Below are positions 41,922 through 51,057 of a stretch of DNA of 64,000 bases, piece by piece. The translations under genes and the position numbers were made by a program. Source of the stretch: Pseudanabaena minima (GTDB taxonomy: Bacteria > Cyanobacteriota > Cyanobacteriia > Pseudanabaenales > Pseudanabaenaceae); the NCBI RefSeq assembly GCF_051131155.1, contig NZ_CP159508.1:3410001-3474000 (forward strand), given 5' to 3'. Position 1 is the first letter of the stretch. Every line of letters starts with the position of its first letter. The notes below the pieces were generated by a model. It saw nothing but the letters and a program-made list of their open reading frames with translations, had not been told where the DNA came from and ran no database searches.

Positions 41922-42761
41922 ATGACTCAAAATCCACTAGTTGAACAAGCCAAACAGGGCAACGTTAACGCGATCGCCTCGCTCATGAATCGATTGCTTA
42001 AATCTCAAGCAATGTTGGCAAACGTTGAGCGTGATGGCGATCGCTTAGAAATCTTAATTGAGTCTGATTTGCGATCGCTAGACGATGAGATGCGAATTCC
42101 TAATCGGCAGGTGCTAGTGGGAATGCTCAAAAAATGGTTTATCACCCTTGAAGTAAAGACAGTTTCTCGGATCACCGTGTCTTGGCAACAAACAGGATTT
42201 GATGAACCTGCATGGACAGAGGAAATTTACCTAGTTGAGCAGGAAACCCCCAACATTAGTGAAAATGGCGGAATCACTGAGACTAAACAAAGTCCTAGAA
42301 TACCTCCTTTACCAGTATTCCCACCCAAATCTATGCTAGAGCGAAATGATCTCAGCGATCGCGCCAATAGAGAAACAAATGCCGTAGCATCTAGTCCCGA
42401 TCTAGATGAGATGTTTGGAGAACCCAGTGTTCCCGAACAGTTGCCCAACACTAATCATCTCAATTCTGATTTAGACAATACAAGAACCTCTCAAGATTCA
42501 GAATTACTATTTCTTTCTGATATTCCTGTAATGCCTGACGCTGAGGAAACTAGCGATTTCCATTCTGAGGAGCAATCCTCAACAAATAAATTTGCTTGGC
42601 AAGCTTTAATTAGAACTCCAATTTTTGCAATGCAAATAGCTCAGTATGTGGTTGTTTGTGTGATTATTATTGTCACTTTGAGAGGAATTCATGCAGTCTT
42701 TGGCGGTAGCAAAGCTCCCAAAACTACATCTGTTGCACCGCAATTGGTGCATTATAGGTAA
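41922..42761 (+). CDS. cyanobacterial C-terminally anchored protein of unknown function
   Basis: 279 aa. N-terminal ~100 residues are a folded domain ('PLVEQAKQGNVNAIASLMNRLLKSQAM', then an alternating beta pattern 'RLEILIESDLRSLDDEMRIPNRQVLVGMLKKW'). The middle is Pro/Ser/Glu-rich and probably disordered, and a single helix near the C-terminus ('IAQYVVVCVIIIVTLRGIHAVFG') anchors it. The N-terminal domain is a recurring cyanobacterial module but I know no function for it. Confidence 0.75.
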   Translation: MTQNPLVEQAKQGNVNAIASLMNRLLKSQAMLANVERDGDRLEILIESDLRSLDDEMRIPNRQVLVGMLKKWFITLEVKTVSRITVSWQQTGFDEPAWTEEIYLVEQETPNISENGGITETKQSPRIPPLPVFPPKSMLERNDLSDRANRETNAVASSPDLDEMFGEPSVPEQLPNTNHLNSDLDNTRTSQDSELLFLSDIPVMPDAEETSDFHSEEQSSTNKFAWQALIRTPIFAMQIAQYVVVCVIIIVTLRGIHAVFGGSKAPKTTSVAPQLVHYR

Positions 42762-42780
42762 GACTTACGCACACTAACCA

Positions 42781-42895
42781 AGAGCTCAAGTGCTTGGCTA
42801 AAAGCTCAAGTCCACTTCAGTGGACTAAAGAATAATTTCAAATAAATCCTTATCAACGGGTTTAATCTTTGAGCAGCGCACTTGAGTGCAGGGCT
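42781..42895. repeat. short inverted repeats before wecB
   Basis: AGTCCACT-TC-AGTGGACT (42809-42826) and the related words AGCTCAAGTGC (42783-) and CGCACTTGAGTGC (~42877-42889), typical of dispersed cyanobacterial repeats. No gene. Confidence 0.5.
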
Positions 42896-42943
42896 ACTGC
42901 GTAAGCCAATCACCGTCAGAAAGCGTGTTTAGTAGGGATTATT

Positions 42944-44062
42944 GTGTCAACTCAATTCCATGTCTGTATTACTTTAGGAACTCGTCCAGAAGCAATTAAA
43001 CTTGCCCCGATCATTCATCTATTTAGAAATAATCCTCAGTTTCAAACTTCAGTGATTTTAACTGGACAACATCGGGAGATGGTGGAACAAGTAATGCAAC
43101 TGTTTGAACTCAAAGCAGATTACGATTTGGACATCATGCAGCCGAAGCAAACGCTTACCCAAATTACTTGCAATAGTTTGATCGGTTTAGAAAAGTTATA
43201 TAAAGAAATTCAGCCAAATATTGTTTTAGTCCAAGGTGATACGACTACAGCCTTTGCCGCCGCTTTAGCAGCTTTTTATCAGCAAATTCCTGTTGGACAT
43301 GTAGAGGCTGGGCTTCGTACCGACAACCTATTTAATCCATTTCCTGAAGAAGCAAACCGTCGTTTAGTATCGCAAATCGCCCAGCTTCATTTTGCCCCCA
43401 CTCAAGCCTCAGTGGAGAATCTTATAGTTTCTGGTGTCAAAACAGGTATTCACAATACAGGCAATACCGTAATTGATGCACTGTTATACGTTTCAGGGCG
43501 ATCGCCAAACTGTGAAATTAAAGGCTTAGATTGGAAAGCCCATCGCGTAATTTTGGCAACCGTTCATCGTCGGGAGAATTGGGGAGAACCCTTAGCCCAA
43601 ATCATCCAAGCATGGTTACAGATCTTGGCAGATTTCCCAGATGTAGCTCTGGTGCTGCCGATGCATCTCAATCCTGTAGTAAGAGAACCGTTAATCGCGA
43701 AATTGGGCAATCATCCGCGTATTTTCTTAGTTGAGCCTCTGGACTATGAACAATTGGTAGGAGCCATGCAGCGCTGTTATTTGATCATGAGTGACTCAGG
43801 CGGCTTGCAAGAAGAAGCTCCTAGTCTTGGTAAACCTGTTTTAGTATTGCGCTCCACCACTGAGCGTCCAGAGGCAGTTGCCGCAGGTACAAGTAAGCTA
43901 GTTGGCACAGAAACTGCGGATATTGTGGCGGCAGCTTCTAAATTACTAGGCGATCGCCATGCTTATGAGCAAATGGCAAATATTGCTAATCCCTTTGGCG
44001 ATGGCAAGTCCAGTCAGCGTATCCTAGATATAGTCCATTCATTTTTAAGTGATGTTTGCTGA
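42944..44062 (+). CDS. wecB: UDP-N-acetylglucosamine 2-epimerase (non-hydrolysing)
   Basis: 372 aa from a GTG start. Interconverts UDP-GlcNAc and UDP-ManNAc for surface polysaccharide. Signatures: 'LGTRPEAIKLAPII', 'LTGQHREMV', 'VQGDTTTAFAAALAAFY', 'GHVEAGLRT', 'FPEEANRRLVSQIA', 'VHRRENWG' and 'SDSGGLQEEAPSLGKPVLVLRSTTERPEA'. All active-site residues known for the family appear present. No other ManNAc gene is in the window. Confidence 0.96.
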   Translation: MSTQFHVCITLGTRPEAIKLAPIIHLFRNNPQFQTSVILTGQHREMVEQVMQLFELKADYDLDIMQPKQTLTQITCNSLIGLEKLYKEIQPNIVLVQGDTTTAFAAALAAFYQQIPVGHVEAGLRTDNLFNPFPEEANRRLVSQIAQLHFAPTQASVENLIVSGVKTGIHNTGNTVIDALLYVSGRSPNCEIKGLDWKAHRVILATVHRRENWGEPLAQIIQAWLQILADFPDVALVLPMHLNPVVREPLIAKLGNHPRIFLVEPLDYEQLVGAMQRCYLIMSDSGGLQEEAPSLGKPVLVLRSTTERPEAVAAGTSKLVGTETADIVAAASKLLGDRHAYEQMANIANPFGDGKSSQRILDIVHSFLSDVC

Positions 44063-44087
44063 GTAGTGAATTAAAAGTTACCAAAAA

Positions 44088-44281
44088 TTGGTGATTGGTG
44101 ATTGGTGATTGGTAATTAGGGCTTTTAGAGTTTAGCTTTTGGCGTTTAGCGTTTTGAAATGGGAAATTGGGTTTCATTTTTTAGTAGTAACTTAATTATT
44201 CTCAATCACCAATCACCAATTACCAATCACCAATCATCAATCATCAATCATCAATCATCAATCATCAATTACCAATCACCA
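44088..44281. repeat. heptanucleotide STRR array, inverted on two sides
   Basis: TTGGTGA-type heptamers (44088-44117) and, after a 85-base spacer, about eleven CAATCAC/CAATCAT heptamers (44203-44281). The two blocks are complementary and could pair. Short tandemly repeated repetitive sequences of this kind are known from cyanobacteria. The right block ends 6 bases before the next ATG and replaces its ribosome site region. Confidence 0.85.
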
Positions 44282-44287
44282 AATGTT

Positions 44288-45610
44288 ATGAAACTTTCTA
44301 GACGTAAGATCCTAACTAGCTTTGGTGTAGCAGCAAGTACACTCTTGCTGAATAATTGTACGTCCCGAACTCTATCTAACCAGCCGTTTCAAATTAATGC
44401 TGATGCTCAAGCTTCCGATATCCCTGAAGTGCAATCAGTCCGCCTTGGTCTGATTCCATCCATTGAAATCGCTCCTCTTTTAGTTGCCAAGAGCAAAAAA
44501 CTATTCGCTAAATATGGCATGACTGATGTGGAGCTAGTTCCCTTACGATCCTGGAGAAATATTTGCGATCGCACAGAAATAGGTACTAAACTCGGCAAAA
44601 ATAATCAGGGTATTGATGGTGGACATTTTTATAGTCCTTTGCCAGAACTATTGAATGAGGGCTTGATTAATCGACATACAAGTAAAACTGCCATGTATGT
44701 GTTGATGCGCCTACATACACATGGTGGCTATATTGTTGTGTCTAAAAGACTTAAGCCCTTTGGCATTCAACTGAAACGAGCAACCTTTTCGCCTTGGCAA
44801 GATATTGCTAAATTGTTTGGGAAACCAATGAATGGCGCGATCGCTGAGATTGGAAGTAATTATGATTTATGGCTTAGATATTGGCTAGCCTCAATGGATG
44901 TGATTCCTCAAAAGAGTATCGACATTCTGGAGATTCCATTTGATCAGATCATTCCCCAAGTAAAACAAAATAAAGCTGACCTACTTTGTTTAGATAGCTG
45001 GCATAGTCTGCAATTGGTTGAAGCAAATCTTGCTGATCCTGCGATCGCGATCGGAGAAATCTGGCGCAATTATCCAGGGGAGATTTTTGCCATGCGGGCT
45101 GATTGGGTCGATAAATATCCGATCTCTACTCAAGCATTGATCCAAGCAATTATGGAAGCGCAGATCTGGTGTGATGATCCAGCTAATGCCCAAGAATTAG
45201 ATACGATTTTAGCCTTGAGTTTTAATGATAGCCGCAATCTTATATCGCAGCCAATTAAGATATTTGCTCAGCTTTTTAAAAATAGTCCTAAACAAAAGAT
45301 GAGAAGACTAAAAATAGATAGCCCTACTTCCATTAAGTATTGGTCAAATGATGGTATTTCTGTTTCTTATCCCTACAAAAGTCACGATCTCTGGTTTCTC
45401 ACTGAATATCGTCGATGGAATGATTTGCCTGATGATTTTGAGACTAAAGAAATCATTGATGCCGTAAATCGTGAAGATCTTTGGAAAAATGCAGCTAAGG
45501 CGATCGGGGTTCCTGATACGAATATCCCTATTTCAACTTCAAGGGGAATAGAAACCTTTTTTGATGGTTTCAAGTTTGATCCTGAACGTCCCATACAACA
45601 GGAAATATAA
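44288..45610 (+). CDS. NrtA/CmpA-like substrate-binding lipoprotein
   Basis: 440 aa from ATG 44288 ('MKLSRRKILTSFGVAASTLLLNNC'). The twin-arginine 'SRRKIL' plus a lipobox ending in Cys (LLNNC) predict Tat export and lipid anchoring in the periplasm. The mature part has the NrtA/CmpA fold pattern ('VRLGLIPSIEIAPLLVAKSKKLFAKYGM', 'GIDGGHFYSPLPELLNEGLI', 'LFKNSPKQKMRRLKID', 'YPYKSHDLWFLTEYRRW'). It probably binds nitrate, bicarbonate or a related anion. No ABC genes adjoin. The in-frame extension upstream is just translated heptamer repeat. Confidence 0.85.
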   Translation: MKLSRRKILTSFGVAASTLLLNNCTSRTLSNQPFQINADAQASDIPEVQSVRLGLIPSIEIAPLLVAKSKKLFAKYGMTDVELVPLRSWRNICDRTEIGTKLGKNNQGIDGGHFYSPLPELLNEGLINRHTSKTAMYVLMRLHTHGGYIVVSKRLKPFGIQLKRATFSPWQDIAKLFGKPMNGAIAEIGSNYDLWLRYWLASMDVIPQKSIDILEIPFDQIIPQVKQNKADLLCLDSWHSLQLVEANLADPAIAIGEIWRNYPGEIFAMRADWVDKYPISTQALIQAIMEAQIWCDDPANAQELDTILALSFNDSRNLISQPIKIFAQLFKNSPKQKMRRLKIDSPTSIKYWSNDGISVSYPYKSHDLWFLTEYRRWNDLPDDFETKEIIDAVNREDLWKNAAKAIGVPDTNIPISTSRGIETFFDGFKFDPERPIQQEI

Positions 45611-45643
45611 CCTCCTCTTTTCTGGTTTAACGTGAGTTCGATA

Positions 45644-45812
45644 TCGCCATTTGCGGCGTGCTTCGCACGCCGCAAATGGCGAAAAATGGTAAGAATCGCT
45701 AAGCGATTCTTACCATTTTTCGCTTTCGTCGAACTGACGTTGGTTTAATACAACGTCAGTTCGATATAGCAATTTGCAGTGTGCTTCGCACACTGCAAAT
45801 TGCTATATCGAA
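45644..45812. repeat. cluster of four palindromes, two of them covarying duplicates
   Basis: In a 385-base gap: 18-bp arms 45644-45661/45665-45682 (loop TTC); 21-bp arms 45679-45699/45703-45723; 13-bp arms 45730-45742/45751-45763; 25-bp arms 45760-45784/45788-45812 (loop TTC). The first and last share TTCGATAT, ATTTGC and GTGCTTCGCAC. Where they differ (e.g. GCGGCG versus GCAGTG) both arms have changed together. Confidence 0.85.
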
Positions 45813-45995
45813 CCAATACCATTTGCTGGGTCTCCAAGCCCAAGTATCTGTTTCCCCGTAACTCGTAACACAGAATACGGAAAAGGTTTATCTTTTGTAA
45901 CAAAATCGTTCCATGAAGCCAAATTTTGAATTTAAATGCAATTAGATTTCATTAAATTGCATAAATAGAAGAAGTAAGACATAGGATCGTAGGCA

Positions 45996-46439
45996 ATGAA
46001 ATTTGAGACACCCATCCAGCAAGCTTGTTACGAAAAGATCCAGCCTTGGTTAACTGACTTATACGAAAATGTCTATTCGCCTCCCTACGATATGCCTGTG
46101 TTTGTATTACCCCTTGGCTCAGCCACAGCTACAGTTGAAGTATTGCCTTGGGGAAATACAGAAGCGATCATTTCTACTTGGTCTTATGTAGTAACGGGTG
46201 CAGAAATTACTCAAGATCTGATGAAATTTCTACTCAAAAAGAATTCTGAGATGCAGTTTGGTGTTTTCAGTATTGATGACGATGGCGATATTCGTTTTCA
46301 TACGACGTTAGTTGGTTCCACCTGCGATCGCGACGAATTACAAACCTCAGTATCCTCAGTTCTCCAGACTGCTGATAAATATGATGATGCGATCGTTGAG
46401 GCTTGGGGCGGAGAAAGAGCTTTAGAAAGAAGTCTTTAA
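45996..46439 (+). CDS. YbjN-domain protein 1
   Basis: 147 aa, soluble. YbjN/type-III-chaperone-like fold: 'KIQPWLTDLYENVYSPPYDMPVFVLPLGSATATVEVLPWG', 'VVTGAEITQDLMKFLLKKNSEMQFGVFSIDDDGDIRF' and 'VLQTADKYDDAIVEAWGG'. YbjN proteins are small putative chaperones or regulators; function unknown here. Paralogue of the next gene, 114 bases downstream. Confidence 0.85.
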   Translation: MKFETPIQQACYEKIQPWLTDLYENVYSPPYDMPVFVLPLGSATATVEVLPWGNTEAIISTWSYVVTGAEITQDLMKFLLKKNSEMQFGVFSIDDDGDIRFHTTLVGSTCDRDELQTSVSSVLQTADKYDDAIVEAWGGERALERSL

Positions 46440-46442
46440 GAA

Positions 46443-46475
46443 TTGGTATTGTGGCACAAAGTGCCGCAATACCAA
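46443..46475 (+). terminator. hairpin between the two YbjN genes
   Basis: 15-bp arms with one mismatch (46443-46457 / 46461-46475, loop AAA), directly after the first YbjN stop. Confidence 0.6.
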
Positions 46476-46553
46476 TGGGTTGTGTTTAAGCGTAAAGCCC
46501 TGTAATTATGCGGTAAACTCTTAGAGGTTTTAAGTAAATGGTAAGTTGCAGGC

Positions 46554-47003
46554 GTGAACTTTCAATCAAAAGCACAACAAGACTGTTATCACAAAGTAGC
46601 TGCTTGGCTACCAGATATTTGCGATCGCATATCCAATCCTGTTGCCCATAATCCGATTTTTAGTTTGCAGTTTGGTTCCGCAACTATACTTGTGGAGATC
46701 AAACCGTTTCGTGATTCAGAATCTGTTATTTATATCTGGGCATATGTGGCAACAGATGTTGAAGTAAGTAATGATCTCATGCTTTATTTGCTCAAACAGA
46801 ATGATGTTTTCCGTTTTGGCGGCTTTAGTATGGAAGATGAAGGGGACATCAGGTTTCATGTAACTTTGTTGGGTGCTTCTTGCCAACAAAATGAATTTAA
46901 ACTAGCTCTGACTGAGGTTTTAGAAAGTGCTGATCACTATGATGATCTGATCGTGCAGCGTTGGGGTGGTCGCAGAGCAGCAGATGCTTTATTTGACATT
47001 TAA
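46554..47003 (+). CDS. YbjN-domain protein 2
   Basis: 149 aa from GTG 46554. Aligns along its whole length with the preceding YbjN protein ('CYHKVAAWLPDICDRI', 'LQFGSATILVEIKPF', 'DLMLYLLKQNDVFRFGGFSMEDEGDIRFHVTL', 'ADHYDDLIVQRWGG'), so a tandem duplication with substantial divergence. 12 bases before the next gene, probably cotranscribed with it. Confidence 0.85.
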   Translation: MNFQSKAQQDCYHKVAAWLPDICDRISNPVAHNPIFSLQFGSATILVEIKPFRDSESVIYIWAYVATDVEVSNDLMLYLLKQNDVFRFGGFSMEDEGDIRFHVTLLGASCQQNEFKLALTEVLESADHYDDLIVQRWGGRRAADALFDI

Positions 47004-47015
47004 GAAATTCAGTTA

Positions 47016-47657
47016 ATGTTTGTACCTTTATCTCAATCTAGACGCGATCGCCATCCTCAACATCTTGCTGAAGTTGTGGCAACTTCTACCACTGAATTTT
47101 TAGCCCAATGCCTTGAACCTGACAATCTTGATTTCCCATTGATGCCAGCTTTTGGTAGTTGGGTGAAGTCACAACAGGATGAAAATAGCGACGTAATTGC
47201 TTATGGTGTGGTTTACCATGCGACGACAGCACCGATTGATTCTGTTCACCGTGCTGTGGCTCTAGGACTGAGCCTACAAGAGTTACGCGAGCAACAACCA
47301 CAAATTTTTGCAATGCTCCGTTCCGAAATCAAAGTTGTCCTACTGGGCTTTAGTTCCGTTGGTAATATCTATCAGCACTTACCTTCGCAACCACCCCAAA
47401 TTCATCAAGCGGTTTATGGTTGTGAAGAATCAGAAATTGAGAACTTTACGGAAGAGTTAAACTTTTTAAGAACCTTAGTCCAAATGACCAATGCGCCTGT
47501 GGATGAGTTAATTGCCGCAGTACTTCGTAATGTATATCAAGTGAGAAAATGCGATCGCAATTGGTTAGTTCAAGCAGGTCGCAAGCTGAGCATTTTATTA
47601 AAGGATGACTACGATCGCCTCGGCGCAATCTTAGGACAAGTCCATCCTTTTGCGTAA
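47016..47657 (+). CDS. conserved cyanobacterial protein (possible HAS-barrel domain)
   Basis: 213 aa, soluble. 'RDRHPQHLAEVVATSTTEFLAQCLEPD' then 'PAFGSWVKSQ...VIAYGVVYHATTAPIDSVHRA' forms a beta-rich N-terminal domain that I recall annotated as HAS-barrel in cyanobacteria (a domain of HerA-type ATPases). The C-terminal half is helical ('LNFLRTLVQMTNAPVDELIAAVLRNVY'). Function unknown. It follows the YbjN gene by 12 bases. Confidence 0.7.
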   Translation: MFVPLSQSRRDRHPQHLAEVVATSTTEFLAQCLEPDNLDFPLMPAFGSWVKSQQDENSDVIAYGVVYHATTAPIDSVHRAVALGLSLQELREQQPQIFAMLRSEIKVVLLGFSSVGNIYQHLPSQPPQIHQAVYGCEESEIENFTEELNFLRTLVQMTNAPVDELIAAVLRNVYQVRKCDRNWLVQAGRKLSILLKDDYDRLGAILGQVHPFA

Positions 47658-47793
47658 TGAAATGCCGCACAAAATACAGCCTTTCATTTTTTGGTTATGT
47701 TTTTTGTAACAACCCTAGATTTTTCAGGATATAGCTTTATGCTTTAGGCGATCGCGGGTTTTGATATCCAGCGCTTTGCACTCAAACCCAAAC

Positions 47794-47844
47794 CAAGGGA
47801 TTTTTTAAAAGCGTTGCGAAACAACACTTTTAAAAAATCCCTTG
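47794..47844. repeat. 24-base-arm palindrome before the CHAT gene
   Basis: Arms 47794-47817 and 47821-47844, loop GAA, two mismatches. Same core TTTTTTAAAAG(T/C)GTTGC as the palindrome at 16907-16957, so a dispersed family. Between codirectional genes; may terminate the YbjN transcript. Confidence 0.75.
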
Positions 47845-47889
47845 TGACTCTTTCGATCAGTAATTGCTGTAAATATGAGGATTTTGGCT

Positions 47890-50889
47890 ATGAATAAAGC
47901 TATTGGTATGGCGATGTTGGCATTTTTAACTGGTGGGCAAGTAGTGATCAGTGAAAGTGCCCAAACACAAACATTACAGTCTCGCCAAGTGGAAGGAGAT
48001 CTGCTATTTAATCAAGGAAATCAGCAATTTCAACTTAGCCAGTTTGATGCGGCTTTTCAATCATGGCAGCAAGCATTGACCATTTATCGGGAAATCAAAG
48101 ATCGTTCCAGAGAAGGCGCAGCATTGGGCAATTTGGGACTTGCTTACCTTTCCCTTGGTAAATATGACAAAGCGATTGATTACCAACTCCAAAGAGCCGA
48201 ACTTGCTAAAACAATGGGTGATCGTAGCGGTCAAGCAAATTCCTTTGGAAATCTGGGCAATGCGTATCTTGCGCTTGGTAAATCAGACAAAGCGACTGAG
48301 TACTTTCTCCAATGCTTAGCGATCGCAAGGGAACTTAAAGATCGACAGACTGAGGGTGCGACACTAGGGAATTTGGGTATTGCTTACCAAAATCTCGGGC
48401 AATATGAAAAAGCAATTGAGAACTATCTGGTAAGTTTAGAGATTGCTAGAGAACTCAAAAATCGCCTTGGTGAAGGACAGTCATTGGGGAATTTGGGTGG
48501 TGCTTACTATGCTCTCGGCAAATATGACAAGGCTATTGAGTATCAACTGCAAACCTTAGCGATCGCAAGGGAAGTCAAAAATCGGCTGAGTGAGGCTCAG
48601 TCACTGGGCAATCTGGGTGCTGCTAGCAATGCATTAGGCAAATATGACCAAGCAATTGAGTACTATCAGCAATACTTAGTGATCACTAGAGAAATCAAAG
48701 ATCGGCGCGGTGAGGGTGTAGCCCTAGGAAATCTGGGTATTGCTTACAAAAACCTCGGTAAATATGACCAAGCGATTGATTCTCAACTGCAATATTTAGC
48801 GATCGCCAGAGAAATCAAAGATCGGCAGGGAGAGGGTGAGGTACTGGGAAATTTGGGGATCACTTATGTTTCTCTGGGTAAATATGACAAAGCGATTGAG
48901 TACCAACTCCAAAGCTTAGAAATCAAGCGGGAAATCAAAGATCGGCGCGGTGAAGTAGCATCGCTAGGCAATCTGGGCATTGCTTACCGTAACCTTGCTA
49001 ACTATGGCAAAGCAATTGAGTACCAACTCCAAAGCTTAGCGATCGCTAGGGAAATCAAGGATCGACGCGGTGAAGGCATAGTGTTAGGCAATCTAGGCAA
49101 TTCCTACTATTCTTCTGGTAAATATGACAAAGCGGTTGAGTCTCATCTCCAAAGCTTAGCGATCGCTAGAGAAATCAAGGATCGCCTCAGTGAAGGACAA
49201 GCGCTAGGAAATTTGGGCGCTCCTTACTATGATCTCGGCAAATATGACAAGGTGATTGAGTACAATCTGCAATTTTTGGAGATTGCAAGGGAAATCAAAG
49301 ATCGCAGTGGGGAAATGTATGGCTTGCATAGTTTGGGCTATGCCTACAATGCTCTAAATCGCGATCGCGAAGCGTTGGCTTCCTATCAGCAAGCATTGAC
49401 CATTGCTAAAGAGATTGGCGATCGCAGTATCGAAGGTTATGCGCTTGGAAACCTCGGACAAGTATTTGCAAAATCCAAGCAAACCGAAATCGCAATTCTC
49501 TTTTACAAACAATCGATCAATGTGCGCGAAGCAATTCGCAAAGATATTCGTAAGCTCGATAAAGAAGATCAAAGATCCTATTTAGGCACTATTTCTAGCA
49601 GCTACAAAGAACTGGCTAGCTTACTGCTTAATCAAGGTCGGATCATGGAAGCTCTGCAAGTTCTCGATCTTCTCAAAGTCCAAGAACTTGAAGACTATCT
49701 TAAAAATATCAAAGGTAGCGATAGAACTACGCAGGGTGTGAGGATTTTAGAGCCAGAGAAAGCGATTAGCTCTCAGATATTAGCGATTAGCAATGAAAAA
49801 GCTCCTGAACTTAATCGGAAACTTGCGGGACAGATCCAGCAACTTCCTAAATCCGAGATCAACAAAGTCCCAGACTACCTCAAACAAATTCCACAGGGAA
49901 CAGTATTACTCTATCCATTGATTTTAGGCGATCAGCTAGAAATAATTTTCTTCTCACCTAGCAGCCTCCCCATCAGTCGCACTGTCAAGATCTCCAAAGC
50001 TAAGCTCGAATCATTGATCATTGAATATAGAGCAGGACTGCTTGATGCTGGTTCTGAAGATGTCAAAGATGCTTCTAAGGCTCTTTATGACGTGCTAATT
50101 AAACCGATTGAGAATGAACTGATTATGGCAAAAGCGGAAACTATTCTCTATGCTCCCGATGGCATCTTGCGCTATGTTCCCCTTGCGGCTCTCTATGACG
50201 GCAAACAATGGTTAGCGGAGAAATATCGCATTAGTAATCTGATTGCCTACAGTCTCTCCGATTTTTCACCAAAGCCCAAAATTCAACCTAACATCCTCGC
50301 AGGAGCATTTGGCGGTAAAGCTGGCGATCGCAAGTTTGGACAAATAGCCTTACCTGCAACCCTTAAGGAAGTCCAAGCGATCGCTAACTCATTCCGAAAC
50401 TCAGTTACCTTAACCGAAGAAGCATTTAGCCGCCAAGCGATCGAATCAAAATTCAAAAATCATAATGTGCTGCACCTTGCTACCCATGCTGAGTTTAATA
50501 CTGGTGTACCAGATAACTCCTTCATCATCTTCGGCAATGGCGACAAAATTCGCTTAAGTGAGATCACCGATTGGCAGATTCCAAATATAGAGTTGATTGT
50601 GTTGAGTGCTTGTCAGACTGGGGTGGGCAAACTCGGTGATGGGGTAGAAATATTGGGATTTGGTTATCAAGTGCAGAAAGCAGGAGCAAAACAGGCGATC
50701 GCTTCTCTTTGGAAGGTTGATGATGCTGGTACACAAGCTCTGATGGCAGCGTTTTATCAAGAGTTACAAAAAGGCGATGTCACGGTTACGGAAGCATTAC
50801 GACGAGCGCAAGTTTCTCTGATTAAATCACCTAATTTCAATCATCCTAATTACTGGTCAGCATTTTTGGCGATCGGTAATGGTTTATAA
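47890..50889 (+). CDS. TPR-CHAT protein (caspase-like protease)
   Basis: 999 aa from ATG 47890, preceded by GAGG; ATG 47875 is also open. A short hydrophobic N-terminus ('AIGMAMLAFLTGGQVVISESAQ') may be a signal peptide. Thirteen ~40-residue TPR units follow ('LGNLGxAYxxLGKYDKAIEYxLQ', about residues 40-560; 120-bp DNA period, 48040-49440). The C-terminal CHAT domain has both catalytic residues: His in 'HLATHAEF' and Cys in 'LSACQTGVG'. CHAT proteases act in bacterial defence and cell-death circuits and in other signalling; target unknown. Confidence 0.92.
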   Translation: MNKAIGMAMLAFLTGGQVVISESAQTQTLQSRQVEGDLLFNQGNQQFQLSQFDAAFQSWQQALTIYREIKDRSREGAALGNLGLAYLSLGKYDKAIDYQLQRAELAKTMGDRSGQANSFGNLGNAYLALGKSDKATEYFLQCLAIARELKDRQTEGATLGNLGIAYQNLGQYEKAIENYLVSLEIARELKNRLGEGQSLGNLGGAYYALGKYDKAIEYQLQTLAIAREVKNRLSEAQSLGNLGAASNALGKYDQAIEYYQQYLVITREIKDRRGEGVALGNLGIAYKNLGKYDQAIDSQLQYLAIAREIKDRQGEGEVLGNLGITYVSLGKYDKAIEYQLQSLEIKREIKDRRGEVASLGNLGIAYRNLANYGKAIEYQLQSLAIAREIKDRRGEGIVLGNLGNSYYSSGKYDKAVESHLQSLAIAREIKDRLSEGQALGNLGAPYYDLGKYDKVIEYNLQFLEIAREIKDRSGEMYGLHSLGYAYNALNRDREALASYQQALTIAKEIGDRSIEGYALGNLGQVFAKSKQTEIAILFYKQSINVREAIRKDIRKLDKEDQRSYLGTISSSYKELASLLLNQGRIMEALQVLDLLKVQELEDYLKNIKGSDRTTQGVRILEPEKAISSQILAISNEKAPELNRKLAGQIQQLPKSEINKVPDYLKQIPQGTVLLYPLILGDQLEIIFFSPSSLPISRTVKISKAKLESLIIEYRAGLLDAGSEDVKDASKALYDVLIKPIENELIMAKAETILYAPDGILRYVPLAALYDGKQWLAEKYRISNLIAYSLSDFSPKPKIQPNILAGAFGGKAGDRKFGQIALPATLKEVQAIANSFRNSVTLTEEAFSRQAIESKFKNHNVLHLATHAEFNTGVPDNSFIIFGNGDKIRLSEITDWQIPNIELIVLSACQTGVGKLGDGVEILGFGYQVQKAGAKQAIASLWKVDDAGTQALMAAFYQELQKGDVTVTEALRRAQVSLIKSPNFNHPNYWSAFLAIGNGL

Positions 50890-51057
50890 GTATCTGTGCA
50901 AAATCTTAGAGGTATGAGCTACGCTAAGCGATCGCTTAGTGGTGATCGCCATTAATATTCCACAAATACTCTCAGCGTAAAGCTTTGACTCCCATTTGTC
51001 GCTTAATCCCAAATCGCTGTAAAATTCTAGTCAAAGTCTATAAATTAACTCTTAAAA

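Noticed and set aside
44159..44287. N-terminal extension of the binding protein frame
   Set aside because: The 43 residues are a translation of the heptanucleotide repeats; the Tat/lipobox signal begins at ATG 44288.
48040..49440. Direct repeats with ~120-bp period
   Set aside because: They encode the TPR units of the CHAT protein.
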